From Amycolatopsis sp. QT-25 (GTDB lineage Bacteria > Actinomycetota > Actinomycetes > Mycobacteriales > Pseudonocardiaceae): a stretch of DNA of 64,000 bases. A program made the position numbers and the translations under genes. The notes beneath the pieces were generated by a model. The model searched no databases and was not told where the DNA came from. It was given only the letters and a program-made list of their open reading frames with translations. The stretch spans positions 6,634,001 through 6,698,000 of the forward strand of contig NZ_CP120210.1 in assembly GCF_029369745.1 (NCBI RefSeq), read 5' to 3'. Shown here piece after piece: positions 15,235-24,379 of this stretch. Positions within the stretch are counted from its first letter, which is position 1; each line of letters starts with the position of its first letter.

Positions 15235-15915
15235 ATGCGTGCCACCGGATTCGCTGCCGTCTGTACCGCTCTCCTGCTGCTGGGCGGCTGTTCCGGCGGA
15301 GAGGAACCGGCGGCGCCACCCGCGCAGGACGCGGCGCAACTGGCTTCGGCCGCCACCGCGGGCACCCAGAAGGCCCGTTCGTCCAAGATCGCGCTCGAGA
15401 CCACCGCGGCGGACGGCCGCAAGGTCGTCGTCACCAGTTCCGGGCTCTACGAGGGCCCGAACAGCAAGTTCTCCATGGTCGCCGAGATCGGCGGTGAGAA
15501 ACGGGACCTGATCTTCGCCGACGGTGTCCTCTACTACCACCTGTCGGACGCCCAGCTCCAGGAGAACAAGAGCGGCAAGGAATGGGTCAAGATCACCGCC
15601 GACGGCAAGGACGCGCTCTCCGCGGCCAACGGCGCTTTGATGACGAACGTCGTCGAGACGTTGGATCCGACCCGCACGATCGACCGGATCGCGAAATCGG
15701 GCAAGGTCACCAAGTCCGAACAGGCCGACGTGAACGGCACGGCCGCCACGCACTACGTCCTCGACCTCGGCGGCGCCCCCGCCGAGGTGTGGCTGGACGC
15801 CGAGCAGCGGCCGGTGCGGGTCGACATCGACAAGGCCACGGTGAAGTACGAAGGCTGGGCTTCGGACGTGGTGATCATCGCGCCGCCGCCCGAGGCGGTC
15901 GGCGACAGCCGCTGA
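15235..15915 (+). CDS. Lipoprotein 2 of the paralogous array
   Basis: 226 residues, the shortest of the three. The lipobox LGGC gives a mature Cys at about 19. GLYEGPNSKFSMV, WVKITADGKD and VVIIAPPPEAVGD parallel lipoprotein 1, but the segment equivalent to the middle domain insertion is missing. ATG with GAGGGAG upstream. Probably surface-exposed; ligand unknown. Confidence 0.75.
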   Translation: MRATGFAAVCTALLLLGGCSGGEEPAAPPAQDAAQLASAATAGTQKARSSKIALETTAADGRKVVVTSSGLYEGPNSKFSMVAEIGGEKRDLIFADGVLYYHLSDAQLQENKSGKEWVKITADGKDALSAANGALMTNVVETLDPTRTIDRIAKSGKVTKSEQADVNGTAATHYVLDLGGAPAEVWLDAEQRPVRVDIDKATVKYEGWASDVVIIAPPPEAVGDSR

Positions 15916-16001
15916 GCCGTTCCCCCGATCGGGGCGAGGTTCGCGGCTGTGTTTCGCGGCTGTGTTTCGCTGGGGTGCCCGCACTGTGAAAGCAGGTCCT
16001 C

Positions 16002-16796
16002 ATGCGAAGAACGGCCCTGTCGACCGTCGTGTTCGTACTCTGCGCACTGCTCGGCGCGTGCGACGGCGAGGCCGTCTCGTTCCCCGACGCCCGCGCGCTC
16101 GCCGACGGGGCCATGTCCGCCATGAACGGCAAGGCCGCGAAGTTCGCCACGGACGTCACGGCGGGCTCGATGCGTTCGAAGAGCCAGGGACGGGCGCGGG
16201 TGGCGGGGATGGGCACCGCACTGGCCATGACCACGGACTTCCTCGGTGAGGCGCTCGAACTCCGGCTGGTCGACAAGACCGTCTTCGCCAAGGTTCCCGA
16301 GACCACCCGTGAGGACGTTCCCGGCGGCAAACCGTGGGTCAAGGTCTCCCCCGACGGCGCGGACCCCTTCTCGCAGGTCGCCGGCGGCAGCATCGACCAG
16401 CTGGCGAAGCAGAACGATCCCGCCCGCGCGCTCGACCAGGTCCGGCGGGCGGGCACACTGACCGAATCGGGGCACGTCGAACTCGACGGCGTGACCGCCG
16501 AGCACTACCGGCTCGACGTCGACCTGGCCGCGCTGGGCGGTGACCTGCCCGCCGGGTTGTCGGCGGAAGCCGTCGGGGAGCTGCCCGGCGAACTCGGGAA
16601 GCTCCCGATGGAGGTCTGGCTCGACGACGCGCACCAGCCGCTGCGGATCGTGCTCGACCTCGCCCCCGTCCTCGCCGCTTCCGGCGTCCCGGACAGCGCG
16701 CTGGCCAGGATCGTCACGCAGTACCGCGAATGGGGCACACAGGCCGACATCCAGGCGCCACCGCCGGAGGAAATCGGGGAGATCCCGCCAGGCTGA
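16002..16796 (+). CDS. Lipoprotein 3 of the paralogous array
   Basis: 264 residues with lipobox LGAC (Cys about 20). It shares WVKVSPDGADPF, the DPARALDQVRRAGT segment, EHYRLDVD and DIQAPPPEEIGEIPPG with the other two, though it is more diverged at the N-terminal half. The upstream gap contains a 13-bp direct duplication (TTCGCGGCTGTGT) near 15941-15966. Confidence 0.75.
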   Translation: MRRTALSTVVFVLCALLGACDGEAVSFPDARALADGAMSAMNGKAAKFATDVTAGSMRSKSQGRARVAGMGTALAMTTDFLGEALELRLVDKTVFAKVPETTREDVPGGKPWVKVSPDGADPFSQVAGGSIDQLAKQNDPARALDQVRRAGTLTESGHVELDGVTAEHYRLDVDLAALGGDLPAGLSAEAVGELPGELGKLPMEVWLDDAHQPLRIVLDLAPVLAASGVPDSALARIVTQYREWGTQADIQAPPPEEIGEIPPG

Positions 16797-16856
16797 CCCG
16801 GTCACGTTCCCCGAGCCCGTCTCGTCCCTGCGGTGAAGGCGACAGGAGGAACGAAC

Positions 16857-17364
16857 ATGCGCGTGATGGTGACCGGGGTGCTGGGGCGACCACTGGTGCG
16901 CCGGCTGCCGGCCGAAGGCCACGAGGTGAGCGGGCTGACCCGCGGCGTGGACCGCGTCGTGGCGGTGCGGGCCACCGGTGCGAAACCGGTGCGGGGCTCG
17001 CTGTTCGACGTCGATGCGCCGGCAGGCGCGCTGCACGGACACGACGCGGTGGTGAACGTCGCGACGCGGATCCCGGACGCGCGCCACGGCATGACGTCGT
17101 CCGACGGGGCCGAGAACGACCGAGTGCGGATCGACGGCAGCCGGACCCTCGCCGACGTCGTCCGACGGGTCGGCGAGCTGGAAATCGTCGTGCAGGAAGG
17201 GATTCGTTCGTCTACGCCGACGGCGGCGACAAGGAGCTGGACGAAGACGCGCCCCTCGCGCCGCGCGGCGCCATCGCGTCCTCGACGGTGGCGCACGCGA
17301 ACATCGCGGCACTGGCGGACGAGGGCCGCACCGCGATCCGGCTGCGCGTCGGGGCTCCCGGTCA
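16857..17364 (+). pseudogene. Decayed NAD(P)-dependent sugar epimerase/dehydratase
   Basis: The first frame from 16857 reads MRVMVTGVLGRPLVRRLPAE and later DAVVNVATRIPDARHGM, like the Rossmann part of short-chain epimerases. Near 17200 the homology jumps to another frame (SFVYADGGDKELDEDAPL ... VAHANIAALAD), so there is a frameshift. The sequence stops at a family A palindrome at 17365, with the C-terminal half missing. The usual GxxGxxG is already degraded (GVLGRP). Not expected to be functional. Confidence 0.7.
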
Positions 17365-17430
17365 CCGCAATTCGGCACCTGGTTGCGATCGTTGCACGCG
17401 CAAGGATCGCAACCGGGTGCCGAATTGCGG
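17365..17430. repeat. Palindrome family A, copy 2
   Basis: Near-perfect inverted repeat: CCGCAATTCGGCACCTGGTT, central GCGATCGTTGC-ACGC-GCAAGGATCGC, then AACCGGGTGCCGAATTGCGG. It ends 8 bp beyond the stop of the minus-strand DUF6912 gene and truncates the epimerase remnant on the other side. Confidence 0.9.
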
Positions 17431-17437
17431 AGAAGAG

Positions 17438-17929
17438 CTAGAGGAGTTCCAGCAAGAACGGGAGTTCTTGGGGCGCGTACCAGGCGAGTTCGTGGTCTTC
17501 GGCGTCACCGAGGGTGAATTCCGCGTCCGGATCGCCGAGGTCGGCCTGGTCGATCACCGCGGCGGCGGCCCGCACGGACTCCGCGGCCTCGGCCGCGTCG
17601 ACGTGGATCGCGGCGACGTCGGCGATCTTCACCGGCCCGGGCAGCCGGACGACGGCGGCGTCGAGATCCGGGCGCGGCGTGACCTCCTCGACGTCGGCCG
17701 AGATCACCACCCGCCGCGGCTCGGGCTTCTCCTCGGCCGAGATCAGCCGCAGCGACGCCCTGGCCGCGTCGAGCAGCGCGGCGTACTCGAGTTCTTCGTC
17801 GGATCCGCTGGCATAGGACTCCCGCAGCGCCGGGGTCAGCGCGAATCCCGTGCCGCTGCGCGCCCGGAACTCTCCCGAGGTTTCGAGTTCACGGAGCATC
17901 GTGATCGTCGCCGGTAGATAGACCCTCAC
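17438..17929 (-). CDS. DUF6912 family protein (Rv3231c-like)
   Basis: 163 residues from GTG 17929. It starts VRVYLPATITMLREL and ends HELAWYAPQELPFLLELL, both typical of this small conserved actinobacterial family of unknown function. The start codon overlaps the stop of the acyltransferase gene by 4 bp (GTGA), so both are in one operon; the same pairing with a tgs gene is recalled for M. tuberculosis. A longer antisense-like reading frame through the acyltransferase gene is not the real start. Confidence 0.8.
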   Translation of the reverse strand: MRVYLPATITMLRELETSGEFRARSGTGFALTPALRESYASGSDEELEYAALLDAARASLRLISAEEKPEPRRVVISADVEEVTPRPDLDAAVVRLPGPVKIADVAAIHVDAAEAAESVRAAAAVIDQADLGDPDAEFTLGDAEDHELAWYAPQELPFLLELL

Positions 17930-19332
17930 CAGTGCGCACCCTTCAGCTCTTCCAACGATTCCTCGATCATCCCGGCGAGCAGGTCCACATCGGACACGGC
18001 CTTGCGGTCGCCGTTCAGTCCGAAGTAGACACCGCCGTGATACGAGGTGACCCCGATCGCCAGCGCCTGATTGCGCACCAGCGGCATGACCGGGAACATC
18101 TCCACCATCTTCGCCTGTCCCGCGTAGAGCGGCACCTGCGGGCCCGGCGAGTTCGTGATCAGCACGTTGAAGATGCGCCCCGACATCGATCCGGCCACCC
18201 GCGCGCCCAGCGAATGCAGCGTCGCCGGCGCGAACCCGCCGACCGTCAGCAGCCCGCGTGCCGCGACCGAACGGCCGGAGTCGAGGTGGTCCGCCATCGC
18301 GTGGCCGATGTGCTGCAACCGCAGGACCGCGTTCGGCTCGCCCACCGGAAGATCCACCAGATAGGCGTCGACCTGGTTCCCGACCAAGGCCGGCGTCGAG
18401 TATTCGGCCGTCTCGGCGTCGCGGACGGCCATCGGCACCAGCGCGCGCACGGTCGTCGTCGCGGTCAGGTGCGAACCTCGGGAAAGCAGCCATTCCCGCA
18501 ACGCGCCGGTGATCACCGCGAGCACGACGTCGTTGACCGTGCCTCCGTGGTTCGCGCGGACCTCGCGGAAGTCCTCCAGCCGCGTTCGGACGACGGCGAA
18601 CACGCGACCGCCGGAGGTGCGGACGTTGAGCGGCCCGGACGGTGCCGGATGCACCATCGTCTTCAGCGCCGACGCGACGTCACCGACCGTTTCGGAGACC
18701 TTGCCCGCCATCGCGGTGGCGTCGTGGGCGATGGACCGGACGTTCTCCACCAGCTCCGTCGGCCGCTGCACGGTCTCGGCGACCGCGTCGAGGATCAGCT
18801 GGGTGCGGCTCGGTTCCCGGCGCGGCTGCCAGTTGTCGTCGACCGGTTCCGGCTCCTGCGGGGTGGCGTCGAGGATCAGCTGCCCGAGATCGATGGTGCC
18901 CAGCCCGTCCACGACCGATTGGTGCGTCTTGGTCACCAGCGCGACGCGGTCCCCCGCGAGCCCCTCGACGAAGTACGCCTCCCAGAGTGGCCTTCCCAGG
19001 TCGAGCCGCCTCGACATCAGCCGCGCCACGAGCTCGAAGAGCTGGCCGTCGGAGCCCGGCTGCGGCAGCGCGGACCGGCGGACGTGGTAGTTCAGGTCGA
19101 AGTCGACGTCGTCGGCCCACACCGGCCGGGCGAGATGCCCCGGCACCTCCAGCACCCGTTGCCGGTAGCGCGGCAGGAACGCCAGGCGCTGCCCGACGAG
19201 GTCCAGCAGCTGCTCGTGGCCGAAGCCGTCGCGCGGTCGCTCGAAGATCGCCACCCCGCCGACGTGCATGGGGGTCGAGTGGTCTTCCACGTACAGGAAC
19301 GAGGCGTCGAGCGCGGAAAGGCGGTCGGGCAT
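17926..19332 (-). CDS. Wax ester synthase/diacylglycerol acyltransferase (WS/DGAT)
   Basis: 468 residues. Conserved pieces: LSALDASFLYVED at 5-17, PMHVGG, the active-site region THQSVVDG at 136-143, NDVVLAVITGALREWL, ITNSPGP and the C-terminal SYHGGVYFGLNGD. The enzyme esterifies diacylglycerol or fatty alcohols with acyl-CoA to make storage lipids. The canonical catalytic HHxxxDG here reads HQxxxDG (Gln138), so activity may be altered, although the variant may be a stable subfamily. Downstream DUF6912 is translationally coupled. Confidence 0.88.
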   Translation of the reverse strand: MPDRLSALDASFLYVEDHSTPMHVGGVAIFERPRDGFGHEQLLDLVGQRLAFLPRYRQRVLEVPGHLARPVWADDVDFDLNYHVRRSALPQPGSDGQLFELVARLMSRRLDLGRPLWEAYFVEGLAGDRVALVTKTHQSVVDGLGTIDLGQLILDATPQEPEPVDDNWQPRREPSRTQLILDAVAETVQRPTELVENVRSIAHDATAMAGKVSETVGDVASALKTMVHPAPSGPLNVRTSGGRVFAVVRTRLEDFREVRANHGGTVNDVVLAVITGALREWLLSRGSHLTATTTVRALVPMAVRDAETAEYSTPALVGNQVDAYLVDLPVGEPNAVLRLQHIGHAMADHLDSGRSVAARGLLTVGGFAPATLHSLGARVAGSMSGRIFNVLITNSPGPQVPLYAGQAKMVEMFPVMPLVRNQALAIGVTSYHGGVYFGLNGDRKAVSDVDLLAGMIEESLEELKGAHW

Positions 19333-19366
19333 GGGCCGATCCTTACACAGTGGGACACTCGCCGGT

Positions 19367-20146
19367 GTGGGTGATGAGTCGGTGATCTCGCCGAAGGACC
19401 GGTTCCTGACGGTGTACGGGCGCAAACCGGTGCTCGAGGCGCTGGACGACACGACGCTCGAGGTGGACAAGGTGATTCTCGCCGACACCGTGCGCGGGCC
19501 GAACGCCGCCGAGATCGAACGGGCCGCCAAGGCCGCCGGGGTGCCGGTGCGGCGCGCGAGCGCGCACCGCGTCAAGGTGCTGGCCGGCAACGGCAAACAG
19601 GACCAAGGGGTGCTGGCCGACGTCGTCGCCCCGCGAATGCGGTCGCTGCACGCGGCCCTTTCCGACGGCAGGCCGCCGTCACGGGTGCTGCTGCTCGACG
19701 GCATCACCACCCCGGCGAACGTCGGGATGATCCTGCGCACGGCGACCGCCGCCGGGTTGGACGGCGTCGTGGTGCCGCGGCGCGGGGTCGCCGCCCTCGA
19801 CCCGATGGTGGTCAAGGCTTCGGCCGGGGTCGCGTTCCGCGCGCCGGTGCTGCGGTGCGGCAGCGCGCGCGAAGCGGCCGAAATGCTCACCGAAGCCGGG
19901 TACGGGATCTACGCCCTGGGCGCTTCGGCACCCGGTTCGGTGTTCGATGTCGAGCTGCCCCAGCGCGCGGCCTTCGTACTGGGCGGGGAAACGAACGGGG
20001 TCGGCGCCGAGGTCGGCGAACTGGTGACCGAATGGGTGTCGATCCCGATGCCCGGCGAGGTCGAGTCGCTCAACGTCTCGGCCGCCGCCGCGGTGCTGTC
20101 CTTCGAGCTGGTGCGCCGGGTCACGGCTTCGGGAACAAAGCGCTGA
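19367..20146 (+). CDS. SpoU/TrmH-family RNA 2'-O-methyltransferase
   Basis: 259 residues. An N-terminal L30e-like substrate-binding domain (VYGRKPVLEALDD) is followed by a SPOUT knot domain with motif 1 NVGMILRTA, motif 2 VLGGETNGVGAEV and motif 3 SIPMPGEVESLNVSAAAAV, which bind S-adenosylmethionine. It methylates a ribose in rRNA or tRNA; the site cannot be told. GTG 19367 lies 7 nt after a GACACT box, suggesting a leaderless transcript. Ends overlapping the convergent HAD gene by 26 bp. Confidence 0.87.
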   Translation: MGDESVISPKDRFLTVYGRKPVLEALDDTTLEVDKVILADTVRGPNAAEIERAAKAAGVPVRRASAHRVKVLAGNGKQDQGVLADVVAPRMRSLHAALSDGRPPSRVLLLDGITTPANVGMILRTATAAGLDGVVVPRRGVAALDPMVVKASAGVAFRAPVLRCGSAREAAEMLTEAGYGIYALGASAPGSVFDVELPQRAAFVLGGETNGVGAEVGELVTEWVSIPMPGEVESLNVSAAAAVLSFELVRRVTASGTKR

Positions 20147-20510
20147 GCTCGGTCAGCGTCTCTTCGACCGACGTGTGGTGCACTCCCGCCATTCCGGCCG
20201 ACACCGCGGCGCGGACGTTGTGCGCCGCGTCGTCGACGAACACGCACCGGTCGGCAGGCAGGTCGAGCAGCCCCGCGGTGAGCAGGTAGACCTCGCGTTC
20301 GGGTTTGGCCACGCCGACCTCGCCGGAGAAGACCAGCACGTCGAAGAACGGGGCGAGCGACCGCTTGGCCTCGTCCGACGCGCCGGGTGCGTTCGACAGC
20401 AAGGCCGTTTTGATACCGCGGCCCCTGGCCGCCCGCAGATAGGCGTACAGCTCGTCCGCGCCGTCGTCCGTGAGCACCCCGACGTAGTCGACGACCAGCC
20501 CGTTCAGCAC
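20121..20510 (-). CDS. HAD-like hydrolase, small
   Basis: 129 residues from GTG 20510 (another GTG at 20525 is possible). LVVDYVGVLTDD carries the HAD nucleophile Asp, ALLSNAPG motif II, GVAKPEREVY the Lys of motif III and CVFVDDAAHNVRAA motif IV. The second Asp of motif I (DxD) is Val here, and the cap domain is very short, as in some HAD-IA proteins with modified chemistry. Substrate unknown. Confidence 0.75.
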   Translation of the reverse strand: MLNGLVVDYVGVLTDDGADELYAYLRAARGRGIKTALLSNAPGASDEAKRSLAPFFDVLVFSGEVGVAKPEREVYLLTAGLLDLPADRCVFVDDAAHNVRAAVSAGMAGVHHTSVEETLTELSALFPKP

Positions 20511-20636
20511 CGGCCCACCGTACACAAGCGATCACCGCACGGTTCATCCTCTCGGGCGGTCCCTGTCGCCGGTGGGCCCGCCACCGGTCCCTTACTTGCT
20601 GGGCGTGGCCGAGGGGCCGCGAAGGGGGACTGTCTG

Positions 20637-21146
20637 ATGAGTTCGTACGTACTGAGACGGCTTGAACCGTTCGAACCGCCGTATCGGCTCGACGGCAGGC
20701 CGGGCAGGGCGGTGCACCGGGTGGCGCCGCCGGACAACCAGCTCGTGCTCGATCTGCCGCTGGCCGGCGAAAAGACCGTGGAAGTACCGGAGCCACGGCC
20801 CGACACGCCGGACAGGCGGCAGGTCGGCAGGCTGCTGACCACCATCCTCGAAGCCTGTGACGGACGCCGTCCGGCGGTCCAGGTGCGGCCGATCCTCGAC
20901 CCCGCGCTCCACAGCGCGCTGCTCGACCAAGGCCGGCGCCGTCCACCGGGCGGCTATCGCCCGAAGTCGGTACATCTGTGCCATCCCGCTGACGGCGTCA
21001 TCGAGGCCTGCGCGACCGTCGAACAGAACGACCGCTGCCTCGCCTTGGCCGCGCGTTTCGAGCGGACGTCGGCGGGCTGGGTGTGCACCCGCTTCCACCT
21101 GTTGAAGCCACCGCGCCGCGTCTCCGCGCTCCGGCTCACCGCATGA
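20637..21146 (+). CDS. Rv3235/DUF6459-like protein
   Basis: 169 residues. The N-terminal third is Pro/Arg-rich and probably disordered. The C-terminal 100 residues contain QVGRLLTTILEACDGRRPAVQVR and CATVEQNDRCLALAARFER, then WVCTRFHLL, the conserved core of a small actinobacterial family found beside secA. ATG 20637 has GGGGGA 7 nt upstream. Function unknown; position near secA matches mycobacteria. Confidence 0.7.
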   Translation: MSSYVLRRLEPFEPPYRLDGRPGRAVHRVAPPDNQLVLDLPLAGEKTVEVPEPRPDTPDRRQVGRLLTTILEACDGRRPAVQVRPILDPALHSALLDQGRRRPPGGYRPKSVHLCHPADGVIEACATVEQNDRCLALAARFERTSAGWVCTRFHLLKPPRRVSALRLTA

Positions 21147-21235
21147 CGGTGTCGCTTCGCGGGCGAGCGGCTCACGGCTGCCCGGTGGCCATGTCGCGTC
21201 GCCCTTCGGACCCGACTCCGCCTGCGTGAAGCGCG

Positions 21236-21295
21236 TGAAGGCCCCCTTCGCTCGGCTGGTCACTCGAAACCGTGGCCGAGGGAAGGAGGCCTTCA
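21236..21295. terminator. Palindrome family C hairpin downstream of secA
   Basis: Imperfect inverted repeat: TGAAGGCCCCCTTCGCTCGGC and its complement ending GGAAGGAGGCCTTCA, about 15 bp beyond the secA stop codon. Confidence 0.7.
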
Positions 21296-21309
21296 GGCAC
21301 TTGAGGTGC

Positions 21310-24144
21310 TTAGCGGCGCGGGCCCTTCTTGCCCTTCTTCTGGGAGGCGCGCTGCGCGGCACGACGCTCCCGGCGGGTTCCGCTCTGGTCACCGGCGTCG
21401 CCGGCGCCACCGTCCGAATGCGACTCGACGCCACCGTCCTCGGACGGACCCGACATGGTCAACCCGGACTGCGAACCGCCGCCGAGTCCCTTGCCCCGCA
21501 AGGCGGTCGGCACGGATTCGGTGTCGGTCGCCGGAGCCTGCGGCGGCGTCGGCCGGGCGTGCCGTCCGCCGTCGCGGTTGGCGGCCTGGCCGTTCCCGGA
21601 GCCGACCCCGGCCGGCAGCGCGGACGCGGACTCCGGCGACGGCGTGGTGGGCTCGGCCTGCTCGACCTGGAGGTTGAACAGGAAGCCGACGGCCTCCTCC
21701 TTCAGCGATTCCAGCATCGCGCGGAACATGTCGTAGCCCTCGCGCTGGTACTCGATGACCGGGTCGCGCTGGGCCAGGGCCCGCATGCCGATGCCCTCCT
21801 TGAGATAGTCCATCTCGTAGAGGTGCTCGCGCCACTTGCGGTCGAGCACGGTGAGCATCACCTGACGTTCCAGGCTGCGCATCGCGCCTTCGCCGACCTT
21901 GGCGTCGATGTCGGCCTCACGCTCGTCGTACGCGCGGTGGGCGTCTTCGAGCAGCGCCTCACGCAGCTTGTCCGCGTCCAGGTCGTCGTCCTCGGTGAGC
22001 TCTTCCCAGGTGACCTTGACCGGGTACAGCGTCTTGAGCGCCGTCCACAGCTTCTCGTGGTCCCAGTCCTCGGCGTAGCCCGAAGAGGTCTCTTCGGTGA
22101 CGTACGCGTTGATGACGTCGACCAGCATGTGCTCGATCTGCTCGCGAAGATCCTCGCCCTCGAGGACGCGCAGGCGCTCGGCGTAGATCACCTTGCGCTG
22201 CTCGTTCATGACCTCGTCGTACTTGAGGACGTTCTTGCGGATCTCCATGTTCTGCTGCTCGACCTGCGTCTGCGCGCTCTTGATCGCCTTGGAGACCATC
22301 TTGTGCTCGATCGGCACGTCGTCCGGCAGCCGCATGGTCGTCATGACCCGCTCGACCATCGTCGCGTTGAAGCGGCGCATGAGCTCGTCACCGAGCGACA
22401 GGTAGAACCGGGACTCGCCCGGGTCGCCCTGACGACCGGAACGACCGCGGAGCTGGTTGTCGATGCGGCGGGACTCGTGCCGCTCGGTACCGAGCACGTA
22501 CAGGCCGCCCGCCTCGCGAACTTCCTCGGCCTCGGCCTTGGTCTCCGCTTGGATCTCTTCGAGCACCTTCGGCCAGGCGGCCTCGTACTCCTCGGAGTGC
22601 TCCACCGGGTCGAGACCGCGGGCACGCAGGACCTCGTCGGCGATGATGTCCGGGTTGCCGCCGAGCACGATGTCGGTACCGCGGCCCGCCATGTTGGTGG
22701 CGACGGTGACCGCGCCCTTGCGCCCCGCGCGGGCGACGATCAGCGCCTCCCGGTCGTGGTGCTTGGCGTTGAGGACCTCGTGCGGGACACCCAGCTTGAG
22801 CAGCAGCTTCGACAGGTGCTCGGACTTCTCGACACTCGTGGTGCCGACCAGCACCGGCTGGCCGTTCTCGTGCCGCTCGGCGATGTCCTCGGCGACGGCC
22901 TCGAACTTGGCCTGCTCGGTCTTGTAGATCAGGTCGGCCTGGTCGGCGCGGACCATCGGCTTGTTGGTCGGGATCGGCACCACACCCAGCTTGTAGGTCT
23001 GGTGGAACTCGGCCGCCTCGGTCTCGGCGGTACCGGTCATCCCCGACAGCTTGTCGTAGAGCCGGAAGTAGTTCTGCAGCGTGATCGTGGCGAGCGTCTG
23101 GTTCTCGGCCTTGATCTCGACGCCTTCCTTGGCCTCGATCGCCTGGTGCATGCCCTCGTTGTAGCGGCGGCCGTGCAGGATGCGGCCGGTGAACTCGTCG
23201 ACGATGAGGACTTCGCCGTCACGGACGATGTAGTCCTTGTCGCGCTTGTAGAGCTCCTTGACCTTCAGCGCGTTGTTCAGGTAGCCGACCAGCGGCGTGT
23301 TCGCGGCCTCGTAGAGGTTGTCGATGCCGAGCTGGTCCTCGACGAACGCGACACCCTTCTCGGTGACGCCGACGGTGCGCTTGCGGATGTCCACCTCGTA
23401 GTGGATGTCCGGCTTCATCAGCGGGGTCATCCGGGCGAACTCGACGTACCAGCGCGAGGACTGGTCGGCGGGGCCGGAGATGATCAGCGGCGTCCTGGCC
23501 TCGTCGATGAGGATGGAGTCCACCTCGTCGACGATCGCGAAGTTGTGGCCGCGCTGCACGCAGTCGTCGAGGCTCCACGCCATGTTGTCGCGGAGGTAGT
23601 CGAAACCGAACTCGTTGTTCGTGCCGTGCGTGATGTCGGCGGCGTACTGCTGGCGGCGGACCTCGGGCGTCTGGTCGGCCAGGATGATGCCGACCTCGAG
23701 GCCGAGGAAGCGGTGGATGCGGCCCATCCACTCGGCGTCACGTTTGGCGAGGTAGTCGTTCACTGTGATGACGTGCACGCCCTTGCCGGACAGCCCGTTC
23801 AGGTACGCGGGAAGGACCTGGGTCAGGGTCTTGCCCTCACCGGTCTTCATCTCGGAGACCTGGCCGAGGTGCAGCGCGGCGCCGCCCATCAGCTGGACGT
23901 CGTAGGGCCGCTGGCCGAGCACGCGCCAGGCCGCCTCCCTCGCCACCGCGAAGGCCTCCGGCAGGAGGTCGTCGAGGGACTCGCCGTCCGCGTTCCGTTT
24001 ACGGAACTCGTCGGTCTTGGCCCGCAACGCGGTGTCCGAAAGCTCCTTGACGTCGTCTTCGAGGGTGTTGATGTGATCGGCGATGTGTCGCAGCCGCTTC
24101 ACCATTTTGCCCTCGCCCGCGCGGAGCAGGCGGTTCAGCACCAT
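21310..24144 (-). CDS. secA: Preprotein translocase ATPase SecA1
   Basis: 944 residues. The ATPase motor of Sec export. Visible are the Walker A MKTGEGKT near 100, the DEAD-like DEVDSILIDEARTPL, GTNNEFGFDYLRDNM, the preprotein cross-linking domain, NMAGRGTDIVLGGNP in the second nucleotide domain, and NQLRGRSGRQGDPGES. The C-terminus after about 830 is Gly/Pro-rich and ends in a Lys/Arg-rich tail; the zinc-binding SEC-C motif of many bacteria is absent, as usual in actinobacteria. ATG 24144 has GAGG 8 nt upstream. Confidence 0.97.
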   Translation of the reverse strand: MVLNRLLRAGEGKMVKRLRHIADHINTLEDDVKELSDTALRAKTDEFRKRNADGESLDDLLPEAFAVAREAAWRVLGQRPYDVQLMGGAALHLGQVSEMKTGEGKTLTQVLPAYLNGLSGKGVHVITVNDYLAKRDAEWMGRIHRFLGLEVGIILADQTPEVRRQQYAADITHGTNNEFGFDYLRDNMAWSLDDCVQRGHNFAIVDEVDSILIDEARTPLIISGPADQSSRWYVEFARMTPLMKPDIHYEVDIRKRTVGVTEKGVAFVEDQLGIDNLYEAANTPLVGYLNNALKVKELYKRDKDYIVRDGEVLIVDEFTGRILHGRRYNEGMHQAIEAKEGVEIKAENQTLATITLQNYFRLYDKLSGMTGTAETEAAEFHQTYKLGVVPIPTNKPMVRADQADLIYKTEQAKFEAVAEDIAERHENGQPVLVGTTSVEKSEHLSKLLLKLGVPHEVLNAKHHDREALIVARAGRKGAVTVATNMAGRGTDIVLGGNPDIIADEVLRARGLDPVEHSEEYEAAWPKVLEEIQAETKAEAEEVREAGGLYVLGTERHESRRIDNQLRGRSGRQGDPGESRFYLSLGDELMRRFNATMVERVMTTMRLPDDVPIEHKMVSKAIKSAQTQVEQQNMEIRKNVLKYDEVMNEQRKVIYAERLRVLEGEDLREQIEHMLVDVINAYVTEETSSGYAEDWDHEKLWTALKTLYPVKVTWEELTEDDDLDADKLREALLEDAHRAYDEREADIDAKVGEGAMRSLERQVMLTVLDRKWREHLYEMDYLKEGIGMRALAQRDPVIEYQREGYDMFRAMLESLKEEAVGFLFNLQVEQAEPTTPSPESASALPAGVGSGNGQAANRDGGRHARPTPPQAPATDTESVPTALRGKGLGGGSQSGLTMSGPSEDGGVESHSDGGAGDAGDQSGTRRERRAAQRASQKKGKKGPRR

Positions 24145-24322
24145 CCGGTCGACCTCACTAGCTGATTGTGATCGCACCCGAGCCGGTCCCGGGCAATCTC
24201 GTACGCGGTGGCGCCTGGTAACGCACCACCGTCCGACCCCATCGTAGGGAACACCTCGGTGTTCGCGCACGCACCGTCGGTCGGTACCTGACCGGACGGG
24301 GGCGTATCCCGCCTGATCCGGA

Positions 24323-24365
24323 CACGACGGCGGCCCGCACGGGACGCGTGCGGGCCGCCGTCGTG
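24323..24365. terminator. Strong hairpin terminator downstream of hpf
   Basis: CACGACGGCGGCCCGCACG - 5 nt - CGTGCGGGCCGCCGTCGTG: 19-bp perfect arms, 15 bp after the hpf stop codon and upstream of secA. Confidence 0.85.
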
Positions 24366-24379
24366 GACGTAGGGGCCGG

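Noticed and set aside
17438..18493. Long (351-codon) version of the DUF6912 gene
   Set aside because: The N-terminal 188 codons are an out-of-frame reading of the acyltransferase gene; GTG 17929 with 4-bp stop overlap gives the conserved start.
21226..24165. Open frame of 979 codons on the plus strand
   Set aside because: Exactly antisense to secA, Leu/Val/Asp-repetitive composition caused by the codon bias of the real gene; no domain.
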